From NCBI GenBank assembly GCA_025054875.1, contig JANWYS010000006.1, forward strand, positions 1-50,238: a stretch of DNA of 50,238 nucleotides, written 5' to 3'. Source of the stretch: Cytophagaceae bacterium (lineage in GTDB: Bacteria; Bacteroidota; Bacteroidia; Cytophagales; Cytophagaceae). The translations under genes and the position numbers were made by a program. Of this stretch, positions 36,201-44,351 are shown piece by piece (positions within the stretch are counted from its first letter, which is position 1; each line of letters opens with the position of its first letter). The notes under the pieces were generated by a model that saw only the letters and a program-made list of their open reading frames with translations, ran no database searches and was not told the DNA's origin.

Positions 36201-37551
36201 TTGATTTATAAATAGTTTCAGCAAACTTGAAGCGTTTTCCATATTTTATTTCGTTGACAGCCTGATTCAGCATTGATTTGTGATATTCAGGTGTATTTCT
36301 TCCTATATAAGTTCCTTTTATTTCTGCTAATTCATTTTCCAATGATATGGCTGTTTCGATTTTATTATCTCTCTCAGCTATGGCCAATTCGAGTTGTTTT
36401 ACATCTAAGTATTGAGGATGATATTTGGGCATATCATCAAATGTTCGATATATTGATTTTATCCTTTTTGAAGCTTCATAGAGCAACCCTTGGTAGTACC
36501 AATGACAAGCATCAGCATACAGATAGTTCAGAGTAAAGCGCTCGCGACGGCCAAGGTGTTTGAATGAAAACATCTGAAGCCGGCGAAGATAGTTTTTCGA
36601 GCGTACAATGTCGCCGGAAGCAAAATAGTATTTCGTGGCGTAGGTCAGAGACAAATTTTTATCGTATTGATATTCCTTTGCCGGAGATTTGCAATAACTT
36701 TTCAAATAAAAACTAGCCGCAGCAAAATATCGCTCACGATAGGCGTTCATGAAAGCTTCTGAAGCAAGTATGTCAGTATATGCCTTACTGTTTTTGCCCA
36801 CATTTCTCTCAATCCATAGTTTACTGTTTTTTATAGTTTGCTCTGCTTCTTCAAATTTTTCTTCATGCACTAAATTATAGGCTTGCAGGGCACTGAGCTC
36901 AGCGAATTTTTGTTTTCGTGCAATCCAGTCATTTTTCTCCCGGTAGTAAATTTTGTCACTGGCATCCACGTTTCTTTCGGAAGCTTTTTGTTTTCGGTAT
37001 TCAACTTGTTCGTCCATTATTTTTAACGCTTCTTCATGAAAGCCTTGTTTAGACAATATTTTGGCTTTTAGTATATCTAATTCGTTTTTTTGCAGAGTTG
37101 TTGCACCGGCTTTGTACAATGAATCAGCTTTTTTCCAATACCATTCAGCCATGGTTATAAATCCGGTTTCGAGATAGTAATTGGCTATTCTGCTGTATTG
37201 CAAACTTCGCTCTTCTTCATTGGTTGTTTCTGATACAATTTTTAATGCGTTACGTACTTCATCTTCGGCATAGGAGAACTGAAGAAGTGCATAATAACTT
37301 AGCGCCTTAAGAATATAAATATATACTCTGTCTGTATTATTGCCTTTCTTTTTTTTATCAAGTTTTTGCAAATAAGAATCAGCCAGGCCTGTCACTTCCT
37401 CATATTCGCCGGAACGATATTTCTCGTCAAGCATGGATAGCTTTTTTTCTACCCATGCACGTTGTTTTTTTACATTGGCAGAATCCTGAGCTTGAATGTG
37501 AGCAATGCCACAGAACAAGCATAATATGTACAATAAGCTTATGCGTATCAT
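33286..37551 (-). CDS. TPR-CHAT protein (caspase-like protease domain)
   Basis: A 1421-residue protein with a signal peptide (about 1-21, IAHIQAQDS), a long array of TPR-like helical repeats (about 25-900), a linker with coiled-coil character, and a C-terminal CHAT domain (about 1080-1410). The caspase-like dyad is intact: His1250 in VLHVATHGYF and Cys1321 in LVVLSACETGRGE; the LQRSFLIAGAKAVIISLFKVND segment is typical. CHAT domains are clan CD peptidases. The start overlaps the upstream PorP/SprF gene by 4 bp (ATGA), so the two are coupled, pointing to an envelope setting rather than a cytosolic effector. No Cas gene is near. Substrate and trigger are unknown. Confidence 0.9.
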   Translation of the reverse strand: MIRISLLYILCLFCGIAHIQAQDSANVKKQRAWVEKKLSMLDEKYRSGEYEEVTGLADSYLQKLDKKKKGNNTDRVYIYILKALSYYALLQFSYAEDEVRNALKIVSETTNEEERSLQYSRIANYYLETGFITMAEWYWKKADSLYKAGATTLQKNELDILKAKILSKQGFHEEALKIMDEQVEYRKQKASERNVDASDKIYYREKNDWIARKQKFAELSALQAYNLVHEEKFEEAEQTIKNSKLWIERNVGKNSKAYTDILASEAFMNAYRERYFAAASFYLKSYCKSPAKEYQYDKNLSLTYATKYYFASGDIVRSKNYLRRLQMFSFKHLGRRERFTLNYLYADACHWYYQGLLYEASKRIKSIYRTFDDMPKYHPQYLDVKQLELAIAERDNKIETAISLENELAEIKGTYIGRNTPEYHKSMLNQAVNEIKYGKRFKFAETIYKSSYDGFLKKTLYKYSKENMYYAQAYADLYAKLDQYDSAIAKAKDVTDISRKYYGPNSAEYLAALASYSEYCILAGKYKEGLDTLTKVTSLKNQIKKGKDEVLQKALLSLARLNKLIGEYDLSKSYTNEAYKLTKDAQYDVNILDEIDRLENLADLYVQNGNYSKASKIIDKSLTLLNEKFGNNSPKLIPIYFENARLNQITGNYKAMEQSILSSKSIIDSVYGPASLKMSECMLLLGDYYMEINDYKNANEAYKKADEIQQKKLGKKHLKRAETLLRLAQLYLKQGVLNSNNVDNLYKEALDIISSGIGSSNPLYMETLQRYSEYLISSGTKASLEQADKNLEQAEKYWAGKLGNSNKYIADIYMLRGTIQYQKDKYKEAETYFEKSRKIYADKFDENHQGYLRASGKLARAYYMQKQTERALEIMDEIIPKYLKYVKDIFPSLSFRQKSKTWAVLKEEFEFYTSIALTQEAAKSAKYTGKVYNNILSTKALLLSSNLKLLEKINSSNDSILISLYNEWTAQKEYLINVISLSKEQLAEQGIKISEIESGIEQLEKEMSKRSELFSKNESTKTITWQDVQAKLVQNEYAVEIVRFRYFNKTFTDSSLYAALILEKNTHDNPDYVIIKNGSSLEKKYLKYFRNTSRLMVKDELSYNAYWLPIKSKIKDGATVYLSCDGVYNQINIEMLANPNGGYALDQNQIILVTNTKDLMQIEETTRKKTKESKKELNSYVLCGSPVFYTNTNLKRKNVPDLPGAKQELQEIDNLLASSGKPILKFIEDKISEDTLKKIKNPKVLHVATHGYFKETPSTGVNEDDITTNPLLNSGLMLLGSGDIVDNEENSYVNQKDGILTAYEAMDLSLDNTDLVVLSACETGRGEVQLGEGVYGLQRSFLIAGAKAVIISLFKVNDDVTQKLMVSFYNKWLKTGNKQQAFVEAKKLIKDEYKEPIYWGAFIMIEGKPERNSMPALQATK

Positions 37552-38462
37552 TTTTTCTTTCTGAATAGGTTATCTAGCGTGAGCATCAAATTCAATTCAT
37601 GAGTGTATAATCGTGCACTGGACACTCCTGCGAATAATTCAAATGCATATCCAAAGCGAATACGAGAACTGATTTGAGTGCCGGCCATAATGGTTAAGGC
37701 TCGTATGCTGGAAAAAGAGAGCCCTGCCCAGAAATAATCTTTTATTTCAAAGGTAGCATTGACATTGGCAGTCATTCCATTATCAGGGTGGTAAAACACC
37801 CCTACATTAGGTTTTAAGTTATACAAATCGCCCAGAGGCAGAGAGGCTCCTGACATGAATATGTAATTTCTTTTACGTTTCAAAAAACTTTCTGCGGTAT
37901 CTCCTGTGTACTCAACTTTGTTAGTGGAAAAAAAATCGGGTGAGGCAATTCCTGCATAAAACTTGTTCAAATATTGGAACTGAAAACCTGCACCAAGTTT
38001 AGGCATGGTTTTTCTAAATGCACTGGCATCTACTGTTCCATCGCCATCGTCCCATATGGTAAGGCCACTCGGGTCAAACCTTAAGGATGAAAGACCTGCC
38101 CTTAGTCCCATTAAAAGTTTCGTGCGCTTTCCGGTTTTCAAATGATAGGAATAATTTACATTTGCTTCATTGTTGCGATATCCGCTGTATACAAGGTTGG
38201 TCAGGTTAACTCCTAATGCCATTTTATTTTTCTTTGTTCTGTAATCGCCCCAAATGGAAGTGTATACAGGAGCACCCTCTATGGCAGTCCATTGTAAGCG
38301 GGTCAACAAACTTGTATTCAGTTGTGTTTCGTGCATTCCTGCTGAAGCCGGATTATATATTAACTGGTTATACATAAAATGAGCGGTAGGGTTTAATTGT
38401 TGTGATGATGCAATTGAAAACAATGCAACTACACAGAACAGGGTGAGTAAATTTGACTTCAT
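37548..38462 (-). CDS. PorP/SprF family outer-membrane protein
   Basis: A 304-residue protein with a signal peptide (cleavage after ASSQQ) and the family's N-terminal signature HFMYNQLIYNPASAGM, followed by alternating beta strands of an outer-membrane barrel. PorP/SprF proteins work with T9SS and often with a partner gene; SprF is needed for SprB export in Flavobacterium, and many paralogues sit next to a specific cargo gene. Here the coupled partner is the TPR-CHAT gene (4-bp overlap). A box TAAATTTG lies about 60 bp upstream of the ATG. Confidence 0.88.
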   Translation of the reverse strand: MKSNLLTLFCVVALFSIASSQQLNPTAHFMYNQLIYNPASAGMHETQLNTSLLTRLQWTAIEGAPVYTSIWGDYRTKKNKMALGVNLTNLVYSGYRNNEANVNYSYHLKTGKRTKLLMGLRAGLSSLRFDPSGLTIWDDGDGTVDASAFRKTMPKLGAGFQFQYLNKFYAGIASPDFFSTNKVEYTGDTAESFLKRKRNYIFMSGASLPLGDLYNLKPNVGVFYHPDNGMTANVNATFEIKDYFWAGLSFSSIRALTIMAGTQISSRIRFGYAFELFAGVSSARLYTHELNLMLTLDNLFRKKK

Positions 38463-38523
38463 GTTTAGTGAAAAGGTTATGTTATCGTAAAAATTTCAAT
38501 CTATATAAACTGACCATTATGTG

Positions 38524-38531
38524 CAAATTTA
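38524..38531 (-). promoter_or_regulatory. -7 box upstream of the PorP/SprF-CHAT operon
   Basis: TAAATTTG on the minus strand matches TAnnTTTG exactly and lies 61 bp upstream of the PorP/SprF ATG. The -33 TTG is not evident, so this rests on one element. Confidence 0.4.
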
Positions 38532-38552
38532 GTTTTTTCCCCATTATAATAC

Positions 38553-39272
38553 TTATTGGGCTATTATACAAGTATGAAGATTCTTATCGCCTATATTGAC
38601 AAGGCGATAAGCAGGCCTCACAGAGCTGACTACATGATGCGCAGATTGCCCATCAATTTGGTAAAAGGTAGAAGGCGTCAAGTAAAAGTTAAAGTCATTA
38701 AGATTTAGTTGGCTCTCTATATGATAATGCCCATGAAAGAAAGAAACAGGTTGGTTTGTCTTTAGCAATATACTGTATACGTCATCATAATTCTTCAACG
38801 CATGATGAGTATCCATAAACAGGGAAGCTCCTTTGCACAAGGGATGATGTATACACGTGAGTTTCATGCTTTCTGTATTGTCGTTGAGTACAAACATGAG
38901 GTCTTCCATGCAAAGTGTGTAATCTGAACTGTCCAGAAAATACCATGTAGCATTTTTTTTCTTTATGGAAAAGGGTTTCATTCGTTTGTCTTTCATTTCA
39001 TATCCAAACACATCGCACAGCATTTTCGGGTCATCATGATTTCCCGGTATTGCATAGTGCTCTATTCCGGAATCCACCAATATATTCTTTACTTTTTGTA
39101 TGGTATCTGCATTTCCGACATCATAACACAAGTCTCCGGTAAGAATGAGCATCTCCGCATCGTTTTTTCGGGCGTCGCTGAGTGCCCAGAAGAAATTGTC
39201 CCAAACAGGTAACCCTTGTGGGTTGGAACCATCAGGAGTAAGATGTATATCCGTAATAATTGCCACAATCAT
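38553..39272 (-). CDS. Calcineurin-like metallophosphoesterase
   Basis: A 239-residue protein with the five metallophosphoesterase blocks: TDIHL (Asp8, His10), LTGDLCYD, IPGNHDD, CIHHPLC and FHGHYHIE. The fold binds two metal ions and cleaves phosphoesters, often cyclic nucleotides or nucleotide derivatives in this small class. No signal peptide is seen, so it is cytosolic. It is divergent from bshA (83 bp between starts). The last part of the gene contains a perfect 10-bp inverted repeat. The substrate is unknown. Confidence 0.87.
   Translation of the reverse strand: MIVAIITDIHLTPDGSNPQGLPVWDNFFWALSDARKNDAEMLILTGDLCYDVGNADTIQKVKNILVDSGIEHYAIPGNHDDPKMLCDVFGYEMKDKRMKPFSIKKKNATWYFLDSSDYTLCMEDLMFVLNDNTESMKLTCIHHPLCKGASLFMDTHHALKNYDDVYSILLKTNQPVSFFHGHYHIESQLNLNDFNFYLTPSTFYQIDGQSAHHVVSSVRPAYRLVNIGDKNLHTCIIAQ
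38583..38611 (-). repeat. 10-bp inverted repeat inside the 3' end of the phosphoesterase gene
   Basis: CTTATCGCCT (38583-38592) and AGGCGATAAG (38602-38611) with a 9-nt loop, about 28 bp before the stop codon. It encodes YRLVNIGDK, so both arms are coding. It could form a stem in the mRNA 3' end; no U-tract follows at once. Confidence 0.55.
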
Positions 39273-39355
39273 AATGAACCAAAAATACTACAGCTTACGA
39301 TAATTTGAACATTTAATTGTATAATATTGTTTGAAATACATCAGACTGACAAAAG

Positions 39356-40492
39356 ATGAGAATAGGAATAGTATGTTATCCTACCTATGGTGGCAGTGGA
39401 GTGGTAGCCACTGAGCTGGGCAAGTGGCTTGCACAAAATGGCCATCAGGTGCATTTCATCACATACTCTCAGCCACAAAGGCTGGACACCATTAATGAAA
39501 ATATTTACTACCATGAAGTTCGTATACGCAACTATCCCTTGTTCGAACATGCACCGTATGAGCTCGCTCTTGCCAGTAAAATGGTAGACGTGTCCATACA
39601 TGAAAAGCTGGATATACTACATGTACATTATGCCATACCGCATGCTTCTGCGGCGTACATGGCCAGAGAGATTTTGAGAACAAAAGGAATATACATACCC
39701 TTTATCACCACACTTCATGGAACAGACATTACATTAGTAGGTAAAGACCCTTCATATGAACCTGTTGTAACCTTTAGCATAAATCAATCCGATGCGGTAA
39801 CCAGCGTATCGGAAGATTTAAAAAAAGAAACGCTTGAACAATTTACCATAAACAAGCCCATAGTTGTCATCCCCAATTTTGTGGATATATCGCGATTTAA
39901 AAAACAGCGTAAAGATCACTTCAAAAAAGCGATTTGCCCTAATGACGAACATTTGCTGGTACATGTATCAAACTTCAGAAAAGTGAAGCGAGTAGAAGAT
40001 GTTTTATGGGTGTTTGAAAAAATAAATCAAGTGTTGCCTTCAAAGCTATTGTTAATAGGAGACGGCCCGGAGCGCATGCGCATAGAGCAGCTTACGCGTG
40101 AACTAAATTTATGTGACAATGTACGATTCCTCGGTAAGTTAGATGCCATTGAAGAAGTATTATCTGTATCAGATTTATTTATTATGCCTTCCGAAAAAGA
40201 AAGTTTTGGGTTAGCTGCTCTGGAAGCTATGGCTTGCGAAGTTCCCGTTATTTCCACAAACGTTGGCGGCCTTCCTGAAATAAACATAGATGGTATAACC
40301 GGCTACATGAGCAATGTGGGCGACACGCAAGATATGGCTAAAAATGCTTTACGCATATTGGATAAAGAAAATCTGCCTCGATTCAAAAAAAATGCTTTGG
40401 AGCAAGCAAAAAAGTTTGATTCAAACCTCATCATTCCAAAATACGTGGAGCTTTATAACCGCATACTCATGCACAGCACAATACAAGAATAG
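39356..40492 (+). CDS. bshA: N-acetyl-alpha-D-glucosaminyl L-malate synthase (bacillithiol pathway)
   Basis: A 378-residue GT4-family glycosyltransferase that joins GlcNAc to L-malate. The start IGIVCYPTYGGSGVVATELGKWLA and the segment HVHYAIPHASAAYMAREIL are characteristic of BshA; the C-terminal half carries the nucleotide-sugar binding EKESFGLAALEAMACEVPVIS with the GT4 E-x7-E motif. It implies a low-molecular-weight thiol related to bacillithiol. bshB and bshC are not in the window. The ATG at 39356 fits homologues. Confidence 0.93.
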   Translation: MRIGIVCYPTYGGSGVVATELGKWLAQNGHQVHFITYSQPQRLDTINENIYYHEVRIRNYPLFEHAPYELALASKMVDVSIHEKLDILHVHYAIPHASAAYMAREILRTKGIYIPFITTLHGTDITLVGKDPSYEPVVTFSINQSDAVTSVSEDLKKETLEQFTINKPIVVIPNFVDISRFKKQRKDHFKKAICPNDEHLLVHVSNFRKVKRVEDVLWVFEKINQVLPSKLLLIGDGPERMRIEQLTRELNLCDNVRFLGKLDAIEEVLSVSDLFIMPSEKESFGLAALEAMACEVPVISTNVGGLPEINIDGITGYMSNVGDTQDMAKNALRILDKENLPRFKKNALEQAKKFDSNLIIPKYVELYNRILMHSTIQE

Positions 40493-40563
40493 CTTGTCGT
40501 TTTTTGCCATTATCGTTTTAATGAATATATTTATGTGAAGTAAATTATTTGAAAGTATCATAT

Positions 40564-40571
40564 TAACTTTG
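40564..40571 (+). promoter_or_regulatory. -7 box of the fatty-acid-hydroxylase-family gene
   Basis: TAACTTTG matches TAnnTTTG exactly and ends 20 bp before the ATG at 40592. A clear -33 TTG at 19-20 nt spacing is not evident. Confidence 0.45.
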
Positions 40572-40591
40572 CTAAAACTGATTTTTCGCTT

Positions 40592-41239
40592 ATGGAAATT
40601 ATGGAAAAAAATGAGCGTAAAAGACCAAGTCATGAGGAATCAGGAAAATTTTCTGACAATATCATACTGGACAAGATTACCCGCACACATATTTCGGTCC
40701 CACTCATTATACTGATGTCAGTGGCAAGTGCATTCATGTATCATTATGTTGTCAATACCTCTCTTTCTCGTCAGTTGATTGTACCTTTGTTCGTATCAGG
40801 GTTTATATTCTTTACATTTTTGGAGTATGTGTTTCACCGGTATCTGTTCCACATCAGTACAGACACCCCCTTCAAGAAAAAATTGCAATACAAAATTCAT
40901 GGTCTTCATCATGATTATCCCAAGGACAAAACTCGTCTTGCTATGAATCCGATTTTTAGCCTTACTCTTACGGGGTTATTTTATCTGTTATTCAAAGCTA
41001 TTTTGGGAGATATGGTATATGCCTTCTTGCCAGGTGTAATTAGTGGTTACTGCATGTATATATCCATTCATTACATCGTACACTCGTTTCCCCCACCCAA
41101 AAATTTTTTTCGTCATTTGTGGATAAACCATGCTATACACCACTACAGAGATGAAACCACTAACTACGGAGTATCTTCACCCCTGTGGGATTATATTTTT
41201 GGAACTACGTTTAAAAAGAAACTTCAGAACGACACCTAA
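40592..41239 (+). CDS. Fatty acid hydroxylase / sterol desaturase superfamily protein
   Basis: A 215-residue membrane di-iron enzyme. His boxes are HRYLFH, HGLHHDY, HYIVHS and NHAIHHY, matching the eight-histidine pattern of the superfamily and most like fatty acid 2-hydroxylase. There are about four membrane helices. 2-Hydroxylation of fatty acyl chains in sphingolipids or sulfonolipids would fit the Bacteroidota, as an inference. Two start Mets are possible (40592 and 40601). It ends 2 bp from the convergent trpB stop. Confidence 0.85.
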   Translation: MEIMEKNERKRPSHEESGKFSDNIILDKITRTHISVPLIILMSVASAFMYHYVVNTSLSRQLIVPLFVSGFIFFTFLEYVFHRYLFHISTDTPFKKKLQYKIHGLHHDYPKDKTRLAMNPIFSLTLTGLFYLLFKAILGDMVYAFLPGVISGYCMYISIHYIVHSFPPPKNFFRHLWINHAIHHYRDETTNYGVSSPLWDYIFGTTFKKKLQNDT

Positions 41240-41241
41240 GA

Positions 41242-42432
41242 TTAGTCCGAAAACTCATGTTTTCTGTTTATATAGGTAAGCATGTCTTTATCGCCACGTC
41301 CGGAGAGGTTTATGACTACTACATCTGATTTTTTTAAGTTTAAATAAGGCAACGTGGCGAAAGCATGCGCCGACTCCAAGGCCGGTATGATGCCCTCGAG
41401 CTTTGCAAGCTGCATGGCTGCCTTGAAGGCCTCTGCGTCTGTAATAGCATAAAATGTTGCTCTTTTGCTTTCAAAAAGATGGGCATGCAAGGGGCCTATG
41501 CCCGGGTAGTCTAATCCGGCTGATATGGAGTGCGGCTCTATGATTTGTCCATCCTCCGTTTGCATGAGCAATGTTTTACTTCCATGAATGATTCCGGTTT
41601 TTCCAAGTACCGTGGTGGCAGCGCTGTATCCGGAATGTACGCCCTTCCCACCGGCTTCTGCCGCAATTAATTTTACAGATTTATCATCAAGGAAATGATA
41701 GAAAGCCCCCGCGGCATTACTTCCTCCGCCTACACATGCAATCACATAATCGGGTGTATCTCTTCCTGTTTTTTCGGCCAATTGCATGCGAATTTCCTCA
41801 CTAATTACCGATTGAAATCGTGCTACCATGTCCGGATAGGGATGTGGCCCCACTACTGACCCGATGATGTAGTGCGTGTCTACGGGATTAGTTATCCAAT
41901 CGCGAATAGCTTCATTGGTTGCATCCTTCAGTGTACGGCTACCGCTTGTAGCAGGCCTTACTTCGGCACCCAACATCTTCATACGTTCTACATTGGGCTT
42001 CTGACGCTCAATGTCTATTTCGCCCATATAGACTACACATTGCATACCCATTAGTGCGCACACGGTAGCCGTAGCTACGCCATGCTGCCCTGCTCCGGTT
42101 TCAGCAATGATTCTTTTTTTGCCCAACTTTTTAGCAAGCAGTATTTGCCCGGTAGTGTTGTTCACTTTATGAGCACCGGTATGGCACAAATCTTCACGCT
42201 TCAGATATATGGATGCGCCGTATAATTCCGAAAGTCTTTTTGCATAATATAACGGAGTAGGTCTGCCCACATAATCTCTTAACAACTGGTGCCATTCTGA
42301 TAAGAAAGATTCGCTGGTGATGATGGATAAATAGGTATTGCGCAACTGCTCGATATTGGGGTACAACATTTCAGGAATGTATGCGCCTCCAAAGTTTCCG
42401 TAAAAGCCGTTTTCGTCTACTGTATATTTCAT
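41242..42432 (-). CDS. trpB: Tryptophan synthase beta chain
   Basis: A 396-residue PLP enzyme joining indole and serine. [15 protein letters not shown] holds the PLP lysine, [13 protein letters not shown] binds the substrate carboxylate and [10 protein letters not shown] binds the phosphate. The start [25 protein letters not shown] is typical of the Bacteroidota type. It overlaps trpF by 4 bp (ATGA). trpA, which usually follows, is absent: the next gene is convergent and 2 bp away. Confidence 0.97.
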   Translation of the reverse strand: MKYTVDENGFYGNFGGAYIPEMLYPNIEQLRNTYLSIITSESFLSEWHQLLRDYVGRPTPLYYAKRLSELYGASIYLKREDLCHTGAHKVNNTTGQILLAKKLGKKRIIAETGAGQHGVATATVCALMGMQCVVYMGEIDIERQKPNVERMKMLGAEVRPATSGSRTLKDATNEAIRDWITNPVDTHYIIGSVVGPHPYPDMVARFQSVISEEIRMQLAEKTGRDTPDYVIACVGGGSNAAGAFYHFLDDKSVKLIAAEAGGKGVHSGYSAATTVLGKTGIIHGSKTLLMQTEDGQIIEPHSISAGLDYPGIGPLHAHLFESKRATFYAITDAEAFKAAMQLAKLEGIIPALESAHAFATLPYLNLKKSDVVVINLSGRGDKDMLTYINRKHEFSD

Positions 42433-43088
42433 GCGTTTAGTAAAGTGACCAAGTGTTTTAATTTTTCAACATTCTTCATGCCTGGTGATGTTTCAAATTT
42501 ACTGTTTACATCTATGGCGTATAAAGGTAATGAACTTAATGTTTTTAATTTTTCTGCACAATCTGTATCTATACCGCCACTCAGAAAAAAAGGTTTCTCT
42601 GATTTATATTTTTTTAATATCTCCCAGTCAAATGATGTGCCGCTGCCTCCATAGTCTTTGGTTTTGGTGTCGAACAGATAATAATCGCAATGCTTTTCAT
42701 ATGGTTCAAGCTCTGAAAAAGAAAAATCTTTATCCAGCAAAAAAACTTTTATGATTTCTGTACCATTTGCTTTCAAACGAGCACACAAATCGGGAGCTTC
42801 TTCGCCATGAAGCTGCACGGCATCCAAAGTATACCGGTTAATTTTATTCACAATGTACTCATATGGAGCGTTAACGAATACTCCGGTTTTTTTTATTGAA
42901 GCGGACACAGCACTTAACACCTCTTCGCTGAAACTTTCTCCTACATATCGTTTTGATTTTTCATAAAAGATAAACCCCATGTAGTGGGGTTGAATACATG
43001 AAGCCACTTCAAGTATATTTTGAGCATCTCGCATGCCGCATACTTTCAGCTTAAGCCTTTGGAGAATGGAATGTTTAATGTTTAACAT
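42429..43088 (-). CDS. trpF: Phosphoribosylanthranilate isomerase
   Basis: A 219-residue TIM-barrel enzyme for the third step of tryptophan synthesis. [10 protein letters not shown] (catalytic Cys), VQLHGEE, the catalytic Asp in [19 protein letters not shown] and FLSGGID near the end are visible. The start overlaps trpC by 14 bp and the end overlaps trpB by 4 bp, so the three are coupled. An internal start at about residue 13 (LKLKVCGM) lacks a Met, so the 43088 start is kept. Confidence 0.95.
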   Translation of the reverse strand: MLNIKHSILQRLKLKVCGMRDAQNILEVASCIQPHYMGFIFYEKSKRYVGESFSEEVLSAVSASIKKTGVFVNAPYEYIVNKINRYTLDAVQLHGEEAPDLCARLKANGTEIIKVFLLDKDFSFSELEPYEKHCDYYLFDTKTKDYGGSGTSFDWEILKKYKSEKPFFLSGGIDTDCAEKLKTLSSLPLYAIDVNSKFETSPGMKNVEKLKHLVTLLNA

Positions 43089-43869
43089 TAAGTTGTATTA
43101 CAAATTCTTTCAAGCTTTGTCCGGGATTGGCCGTTTTCATAAAGTTTTCACCAATGAGGAACCCGTTGTAACCAACACTTTTCAATAGTAAAATGGTTTC
43201 AATTTTGTCAATACCGCTTTCAGAAATTTTTATGTATTGCTCCGGAATTTTTGAGGATAGTGTAAGCGAAGTATCAATGCTTACTGTAAAGTCTTTGAGA
43301 TTGCGGTTGTTTACACCTATACAGTCTACTTCTTCAATCAGGTTGCACAAAAGTTCATTCTCGCTGTGCACCTCTAACAAAACTTCCATTGACAACGAAC
43401 GTGCCAGGGTGGCAAATCTTTTTATCTGTGATGGGCTAAGACATGCTGCAATCAGCAATATTACATTTGCTCCGAGAGCTTTGGCCTCTATGATTTGATA
43501 TTCGTCTATGATAAAATCCTTTCTCAGGAGCGGCAGGGAGGTTACCTGTCTTGCTTTCATGAGATCATCGTCGCTGCCCCCGAAAAAATCAACATCCGTA
43601 AGGACAGATATAGCTGAAGCTCCTGCTTCTTGATAACCTTTTACTACGTCTTCCAACTGGAGGGTATCGTTGATAATGCCTTTTGAAGGTGATTTTCTCT
43701 TGTGTTCAGCTATGATGCCACTTTTATCCGGATTCAGCAAATGACTTTTCAAAGAAATTTTTTCCGTTTGAAAAAGGGGCGAAGTTTCTAATTCCTTTAT
43801 ACCTTTTCTGCTCCTGCGAAGATTGACTTCTTGCTGTTTGTGCGCTATGATATGATCTAAAATATTCAA
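43075..43869 (-). CDS. trpC: Indole-3-glycerol phosphate synthase (TTG start)
   Basis: A 264-residue TIM barrel. Motifs: EHKRKSPSKG (catalytic Lys and Glu), LRKDFIIDEYQI, IGVNNRNLKDF and ISESGI. The protein should begin MNILDHIIAHKQQEV as in homologues, but its initiator codon is TTG at 43869; an in-frame TAA lies four codons upstream and no ATG is available before the conserved region. A promoter box lies 21 bp upstream, so this is the first gene of the trpCFB transcript. trpE, trpG and trpD are not in the window. Confidence 0.95.
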   Translation of the reverse strand: MNILDHIIAHKQQEVNLRRSRKGIKELETSPLFQTEKISLKSHLLNPDKSGIIAEHKRKSPSKGIINDTLQLEDVVKGYQEAGASAISVLTDVDFFGGSDDDLMKARQVTSLPLLRKDFIIDEYQIIEAKALGANVILLIAACLSPSQIKRFATLARSLSMEVLLEVHSENELLCNLIEEVDCIGVNNRNLKDFTVSIDTSLTLSSKIPEQYIKISESGIDKIETILLLKSVGYNGFLIGENFMKTANPGQSLKEFVIQLNVKH

Positions 43870-44351
43870 TAGTTCTATAGTTTAGTCAAACAAAAATATG
43901 AAATTAGAAATGATACGAAAAGTTCATGTGAAAGGAAATGTACGAAGTCGAGTTATCATGTTTTGCAGGTGAATAATTTCACAGAACACTGCGGTCGGCA
44001 TATGGGCCGTTCCTGATAGTATGAAATATCTGAACCTAATCAGTTCTTGTGAAAAGAATGGCATAGATATCAAACTTTTTTTAAAAAAAACTTTAGGTGA
44101 AGCTTATTAGAAAATTGTTAGAATAAACACAGCATTATTTTGCCATCTTAATTATAAATTACAAAAACTAACTGTATCGCTTTATCAATCATTGAAACAT
44201 GTATATTAAAATTTCTGACGAATGATTATCTTATTACGGAAAATAAACCATATAACATTCAATGATGGAATAAAAGAAAAATTCACTAATAATCAATTGT
44301 ATTAATGAGGCTAAGTCTGTTTCGTTTAAATCTAAACCATTTGGAAGTGAC
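43870..44351. other. 482-bp spacer between trpC and the OmpA-family gene
   Basis: No gene is supported on either strand. Apart from the trpC promoter at its left end it contains an A/T-rich run with an imperfect T7/A8 inverted repeat near 44081-44097 and otherwise nothing I can name. No Trp-rich leader peptide or attenuator-like pair of stems is seen upstream of trpC; the leader from the predicted promoter is too short for one. Confidence 0.5.
43891..43921 (-). promoter_or_regulatory. Promoter of trpCFB
   Basis: On the minus strand TATTTTTG (43891-43898) matches TAnnTTTG exactly. A TTTTC run (43917-43921) 18 nt upstream is an imperfect -33 element. The leader before the TTG start would be about 15 nt. 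Confidence 0.5.

Noticed and set aside
33286-37551. CRISPR-linked TPR-CHAT (Craspase-like) effector
   Set aside because: No Cas gene or CRISPR array is present, and this protein has a signal peptide and a PorP/SprF partner.
43870-44351. Trp attenuator or leader peptide before trpC
   Set aside because: The predicted leader is only about 15 nt and no Trp-rich short frame or competing stems are seen.
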